Of a stretch of DNA of 64,000 bases, positions 41,694-50,818 are shown in pieces (the stretch's first letter is position 1; every line of letters begins with the position of its first letter). A program made the translations under genes and the position numbers. Origin of the DNA: Sporosarcina aquimarina (GTDB taxonomy: Bacteria; Bacillota; Bacilli; Bacillales_A; Planococcaceae); assembly GCF_019748715.1 (NCBI RefSeq), contig NZ_JACLBZ010000033.1:62001-126000 (forward strand). The letters run 5' to 3'. Below the pieces are notes generated by a model, which was not told the DNA's origin, ran no database searches, and saw nothing but the letters and a program-made list of their open reading frames with translations.

Positions 41694-41804
41694 GTTAGGT
41701 TATTAGTGATTAAAGGAGGTGGTCCAGCTACAGGATTGGTGCAATAAGAAGCTTGTGAACTCAATTTATTCCATAAATATCATATACACTTAGGAGGAAA
41801 ATAC

Positions 41805-42464
41805 ATGAATTATTCACCAAAGAAAGGCGAACATCACGGTTTGCCATATGACCCTTTTAAAAGTAGTGCTATACCGCGCCCGATCGGATGGCTTTCAACT
41901 CAATCAAAAGATGGAGTAGACAATCTGGCGCCTTACAGTCAATATCAAAATCTTACGTGGGACCCGCCGATGGTTATGTTTGCGGCTAATCAGTCGATAT
42001 TAGGCGGAAGAAAAGATACCGTCCGGAATGCTGAGGAAACGGGCTGGTTTGTTTGGAACATGGCTACCTGGGATTTACGTGAAGCAGTGAATATTTCCGC
42101 AAAGGCTTCTACAGATGACGTTGACGAATTTGAAGCAGCAGGAGTAGCAAAGGAAAGTTGTATTGAAGCACCTGGTGCACGTGTGGCCGGATCACCGGTC
42201 CAATTTGAATGTGAGTATGTACAGACGATTAGAATACCAACTGGTAATGAAGTCTCCACAGTAGATCTTGTTATCGGACGAGTAGCCCACGTGCATATCG
42301 CTGATGACATCATTCTTCCAAATGGAAAACTGGATATCTTGAAAATAAAACCGATCGCACGTCTAGGATACTATGATTATACTGTGATCAATGAAATATT
42401 TGAAATGAAGGCACCAGCTGCCTCAGCAGAGGAGTTAGCCGGTTTAGAGGGGAAAAATGTATAA
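41805..42464 (+). CDS. Flavin-reductase-like (DIM6/NTAB) FMN-binding protein
   Basis: 219 residues. The split-barrel FMN fold is marked by FKSSAIPRPIGWLSTQSKDGVDNLAPYSQY at the start, then PPMVMFAANQ and KDTVRNAEETGWFVWNMAT. The family either supplies reduced FMN to monooxygenases or works as an oxidoreductase with bound FMN. It follows a cre box and a strong TAGGAGG site. It could be the reductase for the DszC-like protein at 38551, though the AraC gene separates them. The transporter gene 169 bp downstream may import the substrate. Confidence 0.8.
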   Translation: MNYSPKKGEHHGLPYDPFKSSAIPRPIGWLSTQSKDGVDNLAPYSQYQNLTWDPPMVMFAANQSILGGRKDTVRNAEETGWFVWNMATWDLREAVNISAKASTDDVDEFEAAGVAKESCIEAPGARVAGSPVQFECEYVQTIRIPTGNEVSTVDLVIGRVAHVHIADDIILPNGKLDILKIKPIARLGYYDYTVINEIFEMKAPAASAEELAGLEGKNV

Positions 42465-42633
42465 AACGAACAGTATATTCTATTGAATTTTGAGATCAGA
42501 GACATAAGGCTATGTTGAGTAAAAACTGCACATACCTTGTGTCTTTTATATCTTGAACTTGCCAATAATATTTTTTTGCCAAGAGAATTTCGAAATTTTA
42601 AAAAGCTGTTTACAAAAAAGGAGGTAACATACT

Positions 42634-43983
42634 GTGCCAAATCTTCAAACAACAAATGTAGAAGAGAATCCTAAGCTTCAAGAACAAACCATGAGTAATG
42701 TGCCCAATATCTTAAAGTTTGTCGGCTTTAGTTTGATTGGAATATTTATTTTTTTCGCTCCAATCAAAGTTGATGGAACATCATCCATTCCTCTTGATCA
42801 CATAGTTACATGGATCAACACAACTTTTCCATCTCTTACTCCGATATACGCTTTACTTGTTATATTAGGAGGAGTGATCTATCCATTTGCAACAAAAACG
42901 TGGAATAAAAGCACATTTAATTTAGTTTTTACATTACTGAAGATAATAGGTTTAGCAGTAGGAATTATCATCTATTCAAAACGAGGTCCTGATTGGTTAA
43001 TGAATGAACATGTAGGACCGTTCCTATTTGATTCACTAGTAGTCCCTGTCGGTATAATGGTTCCGTTGGGCGGGGTTTTTTTAGCTTTATTACTGGGTTA
43101 TGGACTTTTTGAGTTTGTTGGAGTTCTTTTTCAACGGGTTATGAGACCGATATGGAAAACTCCGGGACGTTCTGCTGTAAGCGCTATGGCATCCTTCGTT
43201 GCAAGCTTTGCTGTAGGTTTATTAATTACAAATCGAGAGTTTAAAGAAGGTAAGTATACAATAAAGCAAGCTGTTATCATTGCAACTGGGTTTTCAACTG
43301 TAACTGTTTCTTTCATGATTATTGTTGCTAAAACATTGGATCTTATGAGTGTTTGGAATTTGTATTTTTTTGTGACGGCCTTTGTAACATTTTTCGTGAC
43401 GGCTATTACCGTAAGGATTTGGCCGATCAGTAAGTTACCAGATGAATATTATAACGGTATGACAGGGGAACCGGAAACACTTATCACGGGTAACTATCTA
43501 CAGAATGCTTGGAAACAAGCAATGGAAGCTTCTAATAATGCACCAAATTTCGGAAAGAACCTTTGGGTGAATTTACGTGATGGTATGGTCATGACGATGA
43601 ATATGTTACCGACTATCTTATCTATTGGCTTAATCGGAATACTATTGGCAGAGTATACACCCATTTTTGATTTTCTAGGATATATTTTCTATCCATTTAC
43701 TGCTTTAGTGCAATTGCCGGATGCATTCCTAGTTGCTAAAGCGGCTGCCATTGGTGTCACCGAAATGTTTCTACCGGCATTATTAGTCGTTGAGGCGGCA
43801 ATCGTATCAAAATTTGTCGTTGCTGTCGTCTGTGTATCATCCATTATATTTTTCTCGGCGAGTATCCCTAGTATTTTGTCTACAGAGATTCCAATCAGTA
43901 TTCCGAAGCTTCTTGTTATTTGGGTACAACGTACAATTTTAAGTATTCTTGTTGCTACACCACTGGCCTATCTTTTATTATGA
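42634..43983 (+). CDS. YjiH-family (nucleoside recognition/gate domain) transporter
   Basis: 449 residues from GTG 42634 with AAAGGAGG upstream; about ten membrane segments. Two Gate-domain halves are visible (VGIMVPLGGVFLALLLGYGL ... GRSAVSAMASFVASFAVGLL; and VTEMFLPALLVVEAAIVSKF). YjiH proteins are presumed carriers with no proven substrate. It follows the flavin-reductase-like gene and probably belongs to the same catabolic unit. Confidence 0.8.
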   Translation: MPNLQTTNVEENPKLQEQTMSNVPNILKFVGFSLIGIFIFFAPIKVDGTSSIPLDHIVTWINTTFPSLTPIYALLVILGGVIYPFATKTWNKSTFNLVFTLLKIIGLAVGIIIYSKRGPDWLMNEHVGPFLFDSLVVPVGIMVPLGGVFLALLLGYGLFEFVGVLFQRVMRPIWKTPGRSAVSAMASFVASFAVGLLITNREFKEGKYTIKQAVIIATGFSTVTVSFMIIVAKTLDLMSVWNLYFFVTAFVTFFVTAITVRIWPISKLPDEYYNGMTGEPETLITGNYLQNAWKQAMEASNNAPNFGKNLWVNLRDGMVMTMNMLPTILSIGLIGILLAEYTPIFDFLGYIFYPFTALVQLPDAFLVAKAAAIGVTEMFLPALLVVEAAIVSKFVVAVVCVSSIIFFSASIPSILSTEIPISIPKLLVIWVQRTILSILVATPLAYLLL

Positions 43984-44048
43984 GATAGACATAAAGGACA
44001 TAGTGCCCTCACTACTTTTTACAAGGTTTACTGTACATTAATAAAAAA

Positions 44049-44092
44049 CGAGGCTGTCCTGAAAGTCATTTCTGACCTCCGGGACAGCCTCG
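44049..44092. terminator. Bidirectional terminator yjiH/KGG gene
   Basis: CGAGGCTGTCC...GGACAGCCTCG with an A-run at the left end, between converging genes. Confidence 0.85.
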
Positions 44093-44151
44093 TGCTTATG
44101 TGAAGTAAAATGCAAGAGGGGGAATCCTGTCATTACATCACGTAGCATCCA

Positions 44152-44406
44152 TTAGGAATTATTGTTTTTGTTTGAGTTATTGTTGTTTTGTCTAGCGCGA
44201 GCTTCTCCGCCTTTTTGGCCGATTTCCTCGTAGAATTCTTTGTTATGGTTTCGAGCAGTGGCTTCTCCGCCCTTGCGTCCGATTTCTTCATAGAACTCAT
44301 GGCCATGATTTTTAGCTGTTGTTTCTCCGCCTTTTTGACCTGCTTCTTCAAGGGACATTTTGCTACGGTTGTTTTGGTTCTCCTGGTTGTTGTTACGTTT
44401 TGCCAT
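44152..44406 (-). CDS. KGG-repeat general stress protein (GsiB-like)
   Basis: 84 residues, very hydrophilic, with Asn-rich ends. Three KGG motifs lie in near repeats: EEAGQKGGETTAKNHGHEF, EEIGRKGGEATARNHNKEF and EEIGQKGGEARARQ. Such hydrophilin-like proteins are made under desiccation, salt and general stress. A SigB-type promoter stands upstream. It is too small and repetitive for an enzyme; a protective role is assumed. Confidence 0.85.
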   Translation of the reverse strand: MAKRNNNQENQNNRSKMSLEEAGQKGGETTAKNHGHEFYEEIGRKGGEATARNHNKEFYEEIGQKGGEARARQNNNNSNKNNNS

Positions 44407-44454
44407 AATGAAAATCTCTCCTCGTTTTTTAGTATTGTTCGTTACATCCTCTGT

Positions 44455-44479
44455 ATAGCCCGCTCACATGATTTTAAAC
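44455..44479 (-). promoter_or_regulatory. SigB-type promoter of the KGG stress gene
   Basis: Minus strand: GTTTAA (44474-44479), 13 bp, GGCTAT (44455-44460). Consensus is GTTTAA-N12-15-GGGTAT; one mismatch. Confidence 0.75.
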
Positions 44480-44571
44480 TTTTTAACTTTGAATCGATCA
44501 CTAGGAATGGCTTGCTAGGTAACTGAAACAACCTGGGATCTCTGAGCTGGTTGCGGATCAAAAAAATAAAA

Positions 44572-46089
44572 TTAATTTAGTAAATTGTTCTCCTGCAAGA
44601 AGGTTTCCGCCACTTCCTTTGCACTTATCTCTTCTACGTTCACCTGATAATTCATCTCACGCATTTCGTCATCAGTCACGAGACCCGCGAGTGAATCGAG
44701 TACCTTCTGCAATTCAGGATATTGTTCGAGCGTCTCTTTCCGTAACAGGGGAGCTCCTTGGTAAGGAGGGAATAACTCTTTGTCATCTTCCAGTACCGTT
44801 AAATCATATTCTCGAAGCTCACTATCCGTAGAGTAAGCGTCCATCAAATTAATTTCTCCTGCTTCTATCGCTTGATAGCGCAATTTCGGCTCCATTTTTT
44901 GGACGGAAGGGAATGTCAGACCGTAGAGCTTTTGGATGCCTAAGTAGCCATCTTCTCGGTCATTGAATTCTAAAGTGAATCCAGCTTTTACGGCTTGTTC
45001 AACAGCAGTGAGATCTGATATGGTCTCTAGATTATATTGCCGCTGGAAAGTTTTTGAAACGGCAAGCGTATACGTATTGTTATAAGACATAGGTGATAAT
45101 AATACTAGGTCAAATTGATCTTCCAATCCCTTTTTAGCTTGCCGATACACTTCCTCGCGATCATTACTGGCCGCTTCCTCTTTCAAGAACTCAGATAAGG
45201 CTGTACCCGTGAATTCAGGATAGAGATCGATGCTTCCCGACTGTAAAGCATTGAAGACGAATGAAGTTTTCCCAAGTCCGGGTTTTAATTCGACTGTCAG
45301 TTCGGTCTGATCCTCGATGAGCAGTTTGTACATATTAATGAGAATCTCAGGCTCAGCACCAAGTTTTGCACCTATTACGAGTTGGTTTTTAGAACTTCCA
45401 CCAATCAAAGGTGCAGCGACCATTAGGATTGCCGCTACGGTAAATGCCGCAAAGGCGATGATGGCTTTTTTGAATGAAAGGCCTTCAAATATCTTCAGTA
45501 AATAATCGAAAAATAATGCCAGCAGAGCAGCGGGGATTGCACCAAGCACAATAAGCGAAGGATTATTCCGATCAATCCCAAGCAGGATCAAATCACCGAG
45601 ACCGCCTGCTCCAATCAACGCCGCAAGTGTTGCCGTTCCGACAATCAGTACCATGGAAGTACGTATCCCCGCCATCATTACAGGCATAGCAAGAGGCAAC
45701 TCGACTTTCATCAAGCGTTTCCATGTATTCATACCCATTGCAGTGGCCGCTTCCTTCAATGAAGGATCGACTTCCTTAATACCCGTGTATGTATTACGTA
45801 AAATCGGTAGCAAGGCATAGGCAACCAATGCAATGATTGCCGGTACTTTCCCGATACCAAATAAGGGGATGAGAAGACCAAGCAAGGCAAGTGAAGGTAT
45901 TGTCTGCAGTACGGCACTTGCTCCGATGACCGTTTCCGCTATTTTTCGTTGATTGGTTAAATAGATACCGATAGGAATAGCGATTACTACCGCAAACAAT
46001 AAGGAAATCAATGAGATTTGAATATGTTCCAAAAGAGCTTCCAGCAATTGACCGCGCCGATCTTGGAATACTTCCATGAAATTATTCAT
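44572..46089 (-). CDS. Fused ABC permease/substrate-binding protein (OpuF/EgtU type)
   Basis: 505 residues from ATG 46089, overlapping the ATPase gene by 8 bp. Residues 1-~210: permease with the EAA-like loop (GIKEVDPSLKEAATAMGMNTW). Residues ~235-505: substrate-binding domain (NQLVIGAKLGAEPEILINMY, SGSIDLYPEFTGTAL, EINLMDAYSTDSEL), tethered to the membrane so no separate lipoprotein is needed. Such fusions are known as OpuFB (compatible solutes), BilE (bile exclusion) and EgtUC (ergothioneine). Aromatic ligand residues are not obvious enough to choose; betaine-type or ergothioneine uptake are both possible. Confidence 0.82.
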   Translation of the reverse strand: MNNFMEVFQDRRGQLLEALLEHIQISLISLLFAVVIAIPIGIYLTNQRKIAETVIGASAVLQTIPSLALLGLLIPLFGIGKVPAIIALVAYALLPILRNTYTGIKEVDPSLKEAATAMGMNTWKRLMKVELPLAMPVMMAGIRTSMVLIVGTATLAALIGAGGLGDLILLGIDRNNPSLIVLGAIPAALLALFFDYLLKIFEGLSFKKAIIAFAAFTVAAILMVAAPLIGGSSKNQLVIGAKLGAEPEILINMYKLLIEDQTELTVELKPGLGKTSFVFNALQSGSIDLYPEFTGTALSEFLKEEAASNDREEVYRQAKKGLEDQFDLVLLSPMSYNNTYTLAVSKTFQRQYNLETISDLTAVEQAVKAGFTLEFNDREDGYLGIQKLYGLTFPSVQKMEPKLRYQAIEAGEINLMDAYSTDSELREYDLTVLEDDKELFPPYQGAPLLRKETLEQYPELQKVLDSLAGLVTDDEMREMNYQVNVEEISAKEVAETFLQENNLLN

Positions 46090-47032
46090 TCGGCACCGTC
46101 CCTTCAAGTGATTGTTCCGCTAAAAAGCGGAGGATGCCTTCTCTCGTGATAAAACCGACAATCTGTCCTTCCTTCTCAATCGCTATTCGTTCATTAGAAG
46201 CTAATGATTGCACCAGAGACCCCCACTCGCTATCGAAGGGCAGAGTGGAGTGAGCAGAAAAACCATCTGGAACTGGCTCCAAATTTTCCACAATAGAAAA
46301 CTTCCTTGCTACAGCCGTCGCAGTAAATTCTTGGACAAATGGAGAAGCGGGACGCGTTAGTATTTCTTGCGGAGTAGCCACCTGTTCGATTTTTCCATCA
46401 TTCATAATGCACACACGATCACCCAATTTAAAAGCTTCCTGCAAGTCATGCGTCACAAAAACAATAGTCTTTTGAATAGTGCGCTGTAGATCCAAGATAT
46501 CATCTTGTAACTTAACGCGACTGATTGGATCAAGAGCGCTAAATGGCTCGTCCATTAATAAAATGTCTGGATCTGCAGCCAATGCTCGTATCACACCTAC
46601 TCGCTGTTGCTGGCCTCCTGACAGTTCTTGTGGCTGGCGATCACGGTAGATGTGAGGGTCAAGTCCGACCATTTTCAGTAATTCTGTCACTCGCTGCTGT
46701 ACTTGCTCTTTTTTCCATCTTTTTAACTCGGGAACGATTGCAATATTTTCCTCTATGGTCATATGCGGAAAGAGCGCGATCTGTTGTAAAACATAGCCGA
46801 TTTGCCAGCGAAGTTCGTGGATCGGGTAGTCGCTGATTCGTTTGTCATCGAGCCAAATTGTTCCCTTTGTGAGCGGGATCAAGCGATTGATCATCTTAAG
46901 GGTCGTTGTTTTTCCGCAGCCGCTTGGACCAACCAGAACAAGAAACTCTCCCCGCTCGATCTGCAGATTGAGAGAATCTACTACTAAACGCTCGCCATCA
47001 TAAGTTTTCGAAACATTTTCAAATCGAATCAT
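46082..47032 (-). CDS. ABC transporter ATP-binding protein (OpuCA/OpuFA/EgtUA type)
   Basis: 316 residues from ATG 47032 (AAGGAG eight bases before). Walker A GPSGCGKTTT, Q-loop in YVLQQIALFPHM, signature LSGGQQQRVG, Walker B ILLMDEPFSALD and H-loop VTHD are intact. The ~75 residues after position 240 resemble one CBS repeat (ERIAIEKEGQIVGFITREGI) rather than the two of OpuCA, so osmotic gating by ionic strength may be reduced. It forms a two-gene importer with the fused permease. Confidence 0.87.
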   Translation of the reverse strand: MIRFENVSKTYDGERLVVDSLNLQIERGEFLVLVGPSGCGKTTTLKMINRLIPLTKGTIWLDDKRISDYPIHELRWQIGYVLQQIALFPHMTIEENIAIVPELKRWKKEQVQQRVTELLKMVGLDPHIYRDRQPQELSGGQQQRVGVIRALAADPDILLMDEPFSALDPISRVKLQDDILDLQRTIQKTIVFVTHDLQEAFKLGDRVCIMNDGKIEQVATPQEILTRPASPFVQEFTATAVARKFSIVENLEPVPDGFSAHSTLPFDSEWGSLVQSLASNERIAIEKEGQIVGFITREGILRFLAEQSLEGTVPNE

Positions 47033-47203
47033 CTGTATCACTCCTTCAATATTTCGATTTTCACATAATGAAATGTGAATAGGAAATTATATCCCTTACC
47101 ATTCGCTGTTTTTCAACTTAACGAATTGTAATGTCCAGTTCATCCTCCGTTCATCTTCGCTGGGTAAGATAAGAGCATAAAGAAAAACACGGAGGCGGTA
47201 TCC

Positions 47204-48235
47204 ATGAAGATTGCATGGAAAGAAATGAAGAAGAGTAAAGCAAAGTTTTTAATCTTAGGGTCGATTATATTCCTAGTAAGCTTCCTGACTTTTATTATTT
47301 CGGGACTTGCCAATGGATTGTCACAAGACAACGCAGCGTTGATCAAAGATTTACCGGCGGGACAATTTTATTTAGATGAAGATGCCAATCAAACGTATAA
47401 CCTATCTAAAATAGATGAAGACGTACAGAAGAAGACATTGGCAGACAACCCGGATGCAACGGCTTTCTCAATCCAAATGGGATTTGTCAATGATGCGGAA
47501 GATAAACAGCACAGCGTCGCATTCGTCACTTCTACAGATTCCGATCTGTTCCAAAACGTTAGAGAAGGCGAGATCATTCTCGATCGTACGCTTGAAGATG
47601 AAGGAATCAAAGTTGGCGATGTCTTGACCAACAACCAATTTAGCGGCGAGTTCGTCGTCAAGGGATTTGTTGATCAGCAGAAATATAGCCACGCACCTGT
47701 TGCGTTCATTCAAATGAAAAATTACCAAGAAATCTACCGCGTGATGGAAATGCAGGCAATCTTCATTCCAGGTAAAGACGCACCAACAATCAGCGGGGTG
47801 GAGTCTTTTTCTAATAAAGAATTCTTAAACGCGATTCCAAGTTATAGTGCGGAACAGATGTCATTGAACATGATCGTTTGGTTTCTCGTCATCATCAGCG
47901 GAATGCTATTTGCGATTTTCTTCTATATGATGAACGTCCAAAAGATCGGATTGTACGGTATTTTGAAAGCGATTGGTATGAAAACATTATCGTTGTTCAG
48001 GATGATCTGGTACCAGATGATTGTTATTACCGTAGTTGCATTAGCGCTTTCCATTGCGCTCAGCCAAGGGTTCAGCATCGTTGCTCCTGAAGGAATGCCG
48101 TTCCACTTGACTCTGGATACTGTCTTTATGTTGTCTGGAGTATTTTTAGTTGTTGGTTTCATTGGAGCAACGATTTCAGGTTTCCAAATCAAAAAAATCG
48201 AACCGCTTCAAGCGATTCAACAAGGAGAGATGTAA
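47204..48235 (+). CDS. FtsX/MacB-like ABC permease (HrtB-like)
   Basis: 343 residues. One N-terminal membrane segment (FLILGSIIFLVSFLTFIISG), a ~190-residue outer domain, then three membrane segments near the end and the motif IKKIEPLQAIQQGE that docks to the ATPase. The layout and size match HrtB, the haem-efflux permease. Such pumps remove haem, peptides or antibiotics. No HssRS regulator is nearby, so the substrate is open. Confidence 0.78.
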   Translation: MKIAWKEMKKSKAKFLILGSIIFLVSFLTFIISGLANGLSQDNAALIKDLPAGQFYLDEDANQTYNLSKIDEDVQKKTLADNPDATAFSIQMGFVNDAEDKQHSVAFVTSTDSDLFQNVREGEIILDRTLEDEGIKVGDVLTNNQFSGEFVVKGFVDQQKYSHAPVAFIQMKNYQEIYRVMEMQAIFIPGKDAPTISGVESFSNKEFLNAIPSYSAEQMSLNMIVWFLVIISGMLFAIFFYMMNVQKIGLYGILKAIGMKTLSLFRMIWYQMIVITVVALALSIALSQGFSIVAPEGMPFHLTLDTVFMLSGVFLVVGFIGATISGFQIKKIEPLQAIQQGEM

Positions 48236-48236
48236 A

Positions 48237-48914
48237 ATGTCTGCTTTTACTATTGATGAAGTGAAAAAGACGTTTACGAATGGTGAGATTGAAGAGGAAA
48301 TATTGAAAGGTGTCAATTTGACATTGAAAGAAGGAGAAATTACCGCTTTGGTCGGTCCTTCTGGTTCGGGCAAATCTACAATCTTGACGATCGCAGCCGG
48401 TTTGCAAAGTGCATCTGGCGGAGAAATCATCTTTGAAGGAAAAGATATGACGAAAATGAGCCAAGAGGAAATTCGGCATATACGTGCCACCGATTTCGGC
48501 TTCGTCTTCCAGTCCTCTCACCTAGTACCTTTTTTAACGGTAGAAGAACAGTTGCAATTAATGCTCGACGTGTCTGAGACGAAAACGAGCAAAAAAGAAC
48601 AGTCAAAAGCTATAGAGGAGATATTGAAACTAGTGGATATGGAACACCGTAAAGACGCATATCCTTCTTCCTTATCTGGAGGAGAGCGGCAACGGGTGGC
48701 GATTGCGCGTGCAATCATTCACCGTCCGAAAATCCTCTTTGCGGATGAACCGACAGCAAGTTTAGATACGAAGCGTTCAAAAGACGTCATGGAACTGTTG
48801 CAGGAATTGACACGTACACTGCATTTAACTACGTTGATGGTTACACATGACGAAGAGATGTTACCTTATGCAGATCGCATTATCACGATGAGAGATGGAT
48901 ATATTGTGGAGTAA
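48237..48914 (+). CDS. ABC exporter ATP-binding protein (HrtA/LolD-like)
   Basis: 225 residues from ATG 48237; an in-frame extension into the permease gene is not used because AAGGAGAG lies just before 48237. Walker A GPSGSGKST, Q-loop FVFQSSHL, signature LSGGERQRVA, Walker B ILFADEPTASLD and H-loop VTHD are complete. It directly follows its permease and completes a two-component MacB-type exporter. Confidence 0.87.
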   Translation: MSAFTIDEVKKTFTNGEIEEEILKGVNLTLKEGEITALVGPSGSGKSTILTIAAGLQSASGGEIIFEGKDMTKMSQEEIRHIRATDFGFVFQSSHLVPFLTVEEQLQLMLDVSETKTSKKEQSKAIEEILKLVDMEHRKDAYPSSLSGGERQRVAIARAIIHRPKILFADEPTASLDTKRSKDVMELLQELTRTLHLTTLMVTHDEEMLPYADRIITMRDGYIVE

Positions 48915-48917
48915 ACA

Positions 48918-48948
48918 GATGGCGGTATTTTACCGCCATCTGTTTTAA
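48918..48948 (+). terminator. Terminator of the exporter genes
   Basis: CAGATGGCGGTA...TACCGCCATCTG with a 3-base loop and TTTTA after. Confidence 0.87.
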
Positions 48949-49116
48949 TGTGTGCGTATATAAGTTCCGCGACCTGATATAAAAAGAATGTAGAATCTGT
49001 TCCATTTTTTGTCGAATTTCAGTTAGATAACGTATAGATCTATATTTCCATTTATGGTAAATTAGAAGTGTAGTATACTGATAATATAGAAAATATGGGT
49101 ACAAGGAGGGGTTCAC

Positions 49117-50088
49117 ATGAAACGAACAACAACGCTCACCTTAGGTTTTATTGTCGTAGTTTGTCTGGTCGTTATTGCTCTTATGGCCAATCAACTCCGA
49201 AGCAACAAGGATCAAGCGGCAGAATCTCCTGAAACAGAAGCTCCAACTGAAAAAGTGGCTGGTATTCAGCACAATCCGCCTTCAATGGAAGATGTACCAG
49301 ACGGACCAGAAGGGGAGGCAATTAAACGTGGTCACCTGTTATTCGATGATACATCCAATGTATTACGTTCAGAGGCCGCTTCCGTAGAAGATGGAATTGC
49401 ACGTGTTAATGAATTATCCTGTACTAGCTGTCATGCCGGTGCGGGAACAGATGAAGGAGTTTCTTCCATGGTTGGTATGTCCGCAGTTTATCCAATGTAT
49501 ATTGGCAGATCTGGACAGATGGTCACATTGGAAGAACGAATTAACGGCTGTATGGTGAGAAGTATGGATGGACAAAAATTTGCGGCGGATGATGAAGATT
49601 TAGACGCGATGGTTGCATACTTAACGTATATTTCTGAAGGTATTCCGGTAGGAGCCGAGTTAGAGTGGCGCCACCAAAACACAATTGATGATTTGCCGAC
49701 TCCGGACGTGGACAACGGTGAGAAATTGTACCAGCAATCATGTATTGCGTGTCACGGAGAATCGGGAGAAGGAACAGGTTCGAATACAGGACCGAAATTA
49801 TGGGGTGACGGTTCATTTAACGACGGAGCAGGGATTGCCCGTATGACGAAAATGGCAGGTTATGTTCAGAAAAACATGCCAGTGAGTCAAGAAAATACAT
49901 TATCTGATCAGGAAGCTAGCGATTTAGCAGCATACATTTTGTCACAGGATCGTCCCGAGTGGGGAAATCATGACAAAGATTGGCCGGATGGCGGGCGTCC
50001 CAATGATATCATGACAAAAGAACGCCGAGACCAAGTGAAAGATGGAACGATCAACTGGGATGAAGTGTTAGCGAAACCTGAAAAGTAA
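49117..50088 (+). CDS. tsdA-like: TsdA-like dihaem cytochrome c (thiosulfate dehydrogenase/tetrathionate reductase)
   Basis: 323 residues. A membrane segment at the N terminus (~7-25) without a clear cleavage site anchors the protein outside. Haem sites: CTSCH (102-106) and CIACH (209-213). Between them INGCMVRSMDG places Cys145 at the position of the rare axial Cys ligand of TsdA haem 1. TsdA joins two thiosulfates to tetrathionate, or runs backwards in some species. An acidic/Pro linker (~35-60) separates anchor and catalytic part. It is a single gene; the sulfur pair at 10.4-11.8 kb and the CcsB protein at 34.9 kb may be functionally linked. Confidence 0.8.
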   Translation: MKRTTTLTLGFIVVVCLVVIALMANQLRSNKDQAAESPETEAPTEKVAGIQHNPPSMEDVPDGPEGEAIKRGHLLFDDTSNVLRSEAASVEDGIARVNELSCTSCHAGAGTDEGVSSMVGMSAVYPMYIGRSGQMVTLEERINGCMVRSMDGQKFAADDEDLDAMVAYLTYISEGIPVGAELEWRHQNTIDDLPTPDVDNGEKLYQQSCIACHGESGEGTGSNTGPKLWGDGSFNDGAGIARMTKMAGYVQKNMPVSQENTLSDQEASDLAAYILSQDRPEWGNHDKDWPDGGRPNDIMTKERRDQVKDGTINWDEVLAKPEK

Positions 50089-50098
50089 TCGAGTGAAG

Positions 50099-50132
50099 AC
50101 GTCTGCTGCTTACCGTGGCAGGCGTTTTTTTG
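50099..50132 (+). terminator. Terminator of the cytochrome gene
   Basis: ACGTCTGC...GCAGGCGT followed by TTTTTTT. Confidence 0.75.
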
Positions 50133-50177
50133 TATGGTAAACTATAGAAACAAAGAAGAGAAAAGGGGAGAAGGAAT

Positions 50178-50807
50178 ATGCAATCACCATTTACGTTTAC
50201 GCATACAGCACCAGCAACGGATATAGGGAAACAACCAGCAATATTTTTACTTCACGGCATGGGAAGTCATGAAGGAGATTTGCTGCAACTCGTCGGTGAA
50301 TTTAAGGAAAGCCATCATATCTTCAGCTTGCGCGGACCAATCGTGCATGCTCCGGGATATGCATTCTTTACAATTGAAGAAGAAGGCAAACCGGATCGCG
50401 AAGTGTTTGATAAAGTATTAGTTTACATTCAATCGTTTATTCGCGAGGCGATTACGGAGTTCGATTTGGATCCTGAACATCTGACAGTTGTAGGATTCAG
50501 TCAAGGAGCAGTGCTTTCGCAGGCGCTTGGTTTGACCATGGTACCTACTCTTAAAGGAGTGGCCGCATTAAGCGGTTACGTACCAGATTTCGTCAAGAAT
50601 GAATATGCGAAGCAGCCGGTTGAAAGTCTACAAATCTTCATTTCACACGGTGATTATGACTATGTTATCCCATCCCAATGGGGAGCGGAAAGCAAGGAGT
50701 ATTTTGAGTCATTAGGGGCAACTGTGACGTTCAAGACGTATAGCGACGGTCATGGTGTGGTACCGGAGAATCAACGTGATTTGGTGACGTTTTTGAAAAC
50801 GTTGTAA
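50178..50807 (+). CDS. Alpha/beta hydrolase, phospholipase/carboxylesterase family
   Basis: 209 residues. Oxyanion strand IFLLHGMGSHEGD, nucleophile Ser in VVGFSQGAVLSQ, acid in SHGDYDYVIP, and His in SDGHGVVPEN: a complete triad. Related to MhqD/YodD esterases and to the protein at 15487-16089, but distinct from it. No MhqR-type box seen upstream. Natural substrate unknown. The next gene begins 12 bp after its stop, so they are probably co-transcribed. Confidence 0.85.
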   Translation: MQSPFTFTHTAPATDIGKQPAIFLLHGMGSHEGDLLQLVGEFKESHHIFSLRGPIVHAPGYAFFTIEEEGKPDREVFDKVLVYIQSFIREAITEFDLDPEHLTVVGFSQGAVLSQALGLTMVPTLKGVAALSGYVPDFVKNEYAKQPVESLQIFISHGDYDYVIPSQWGAESKEYFESLGATVTFKTYSDGHGVVPENQRDLVTFLKTL

Positions 50808-50818
50808 GGAGTGAGTGG

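Noticed and set aside
41711..41790. A 24-codon reading frame starting GTG at the AAAGGAGGTGG before the flavin-reductase-like gene
   Set aside because: Its start codon overlaps the supposed ribosome-binding site; no conserved feature in the peptide.
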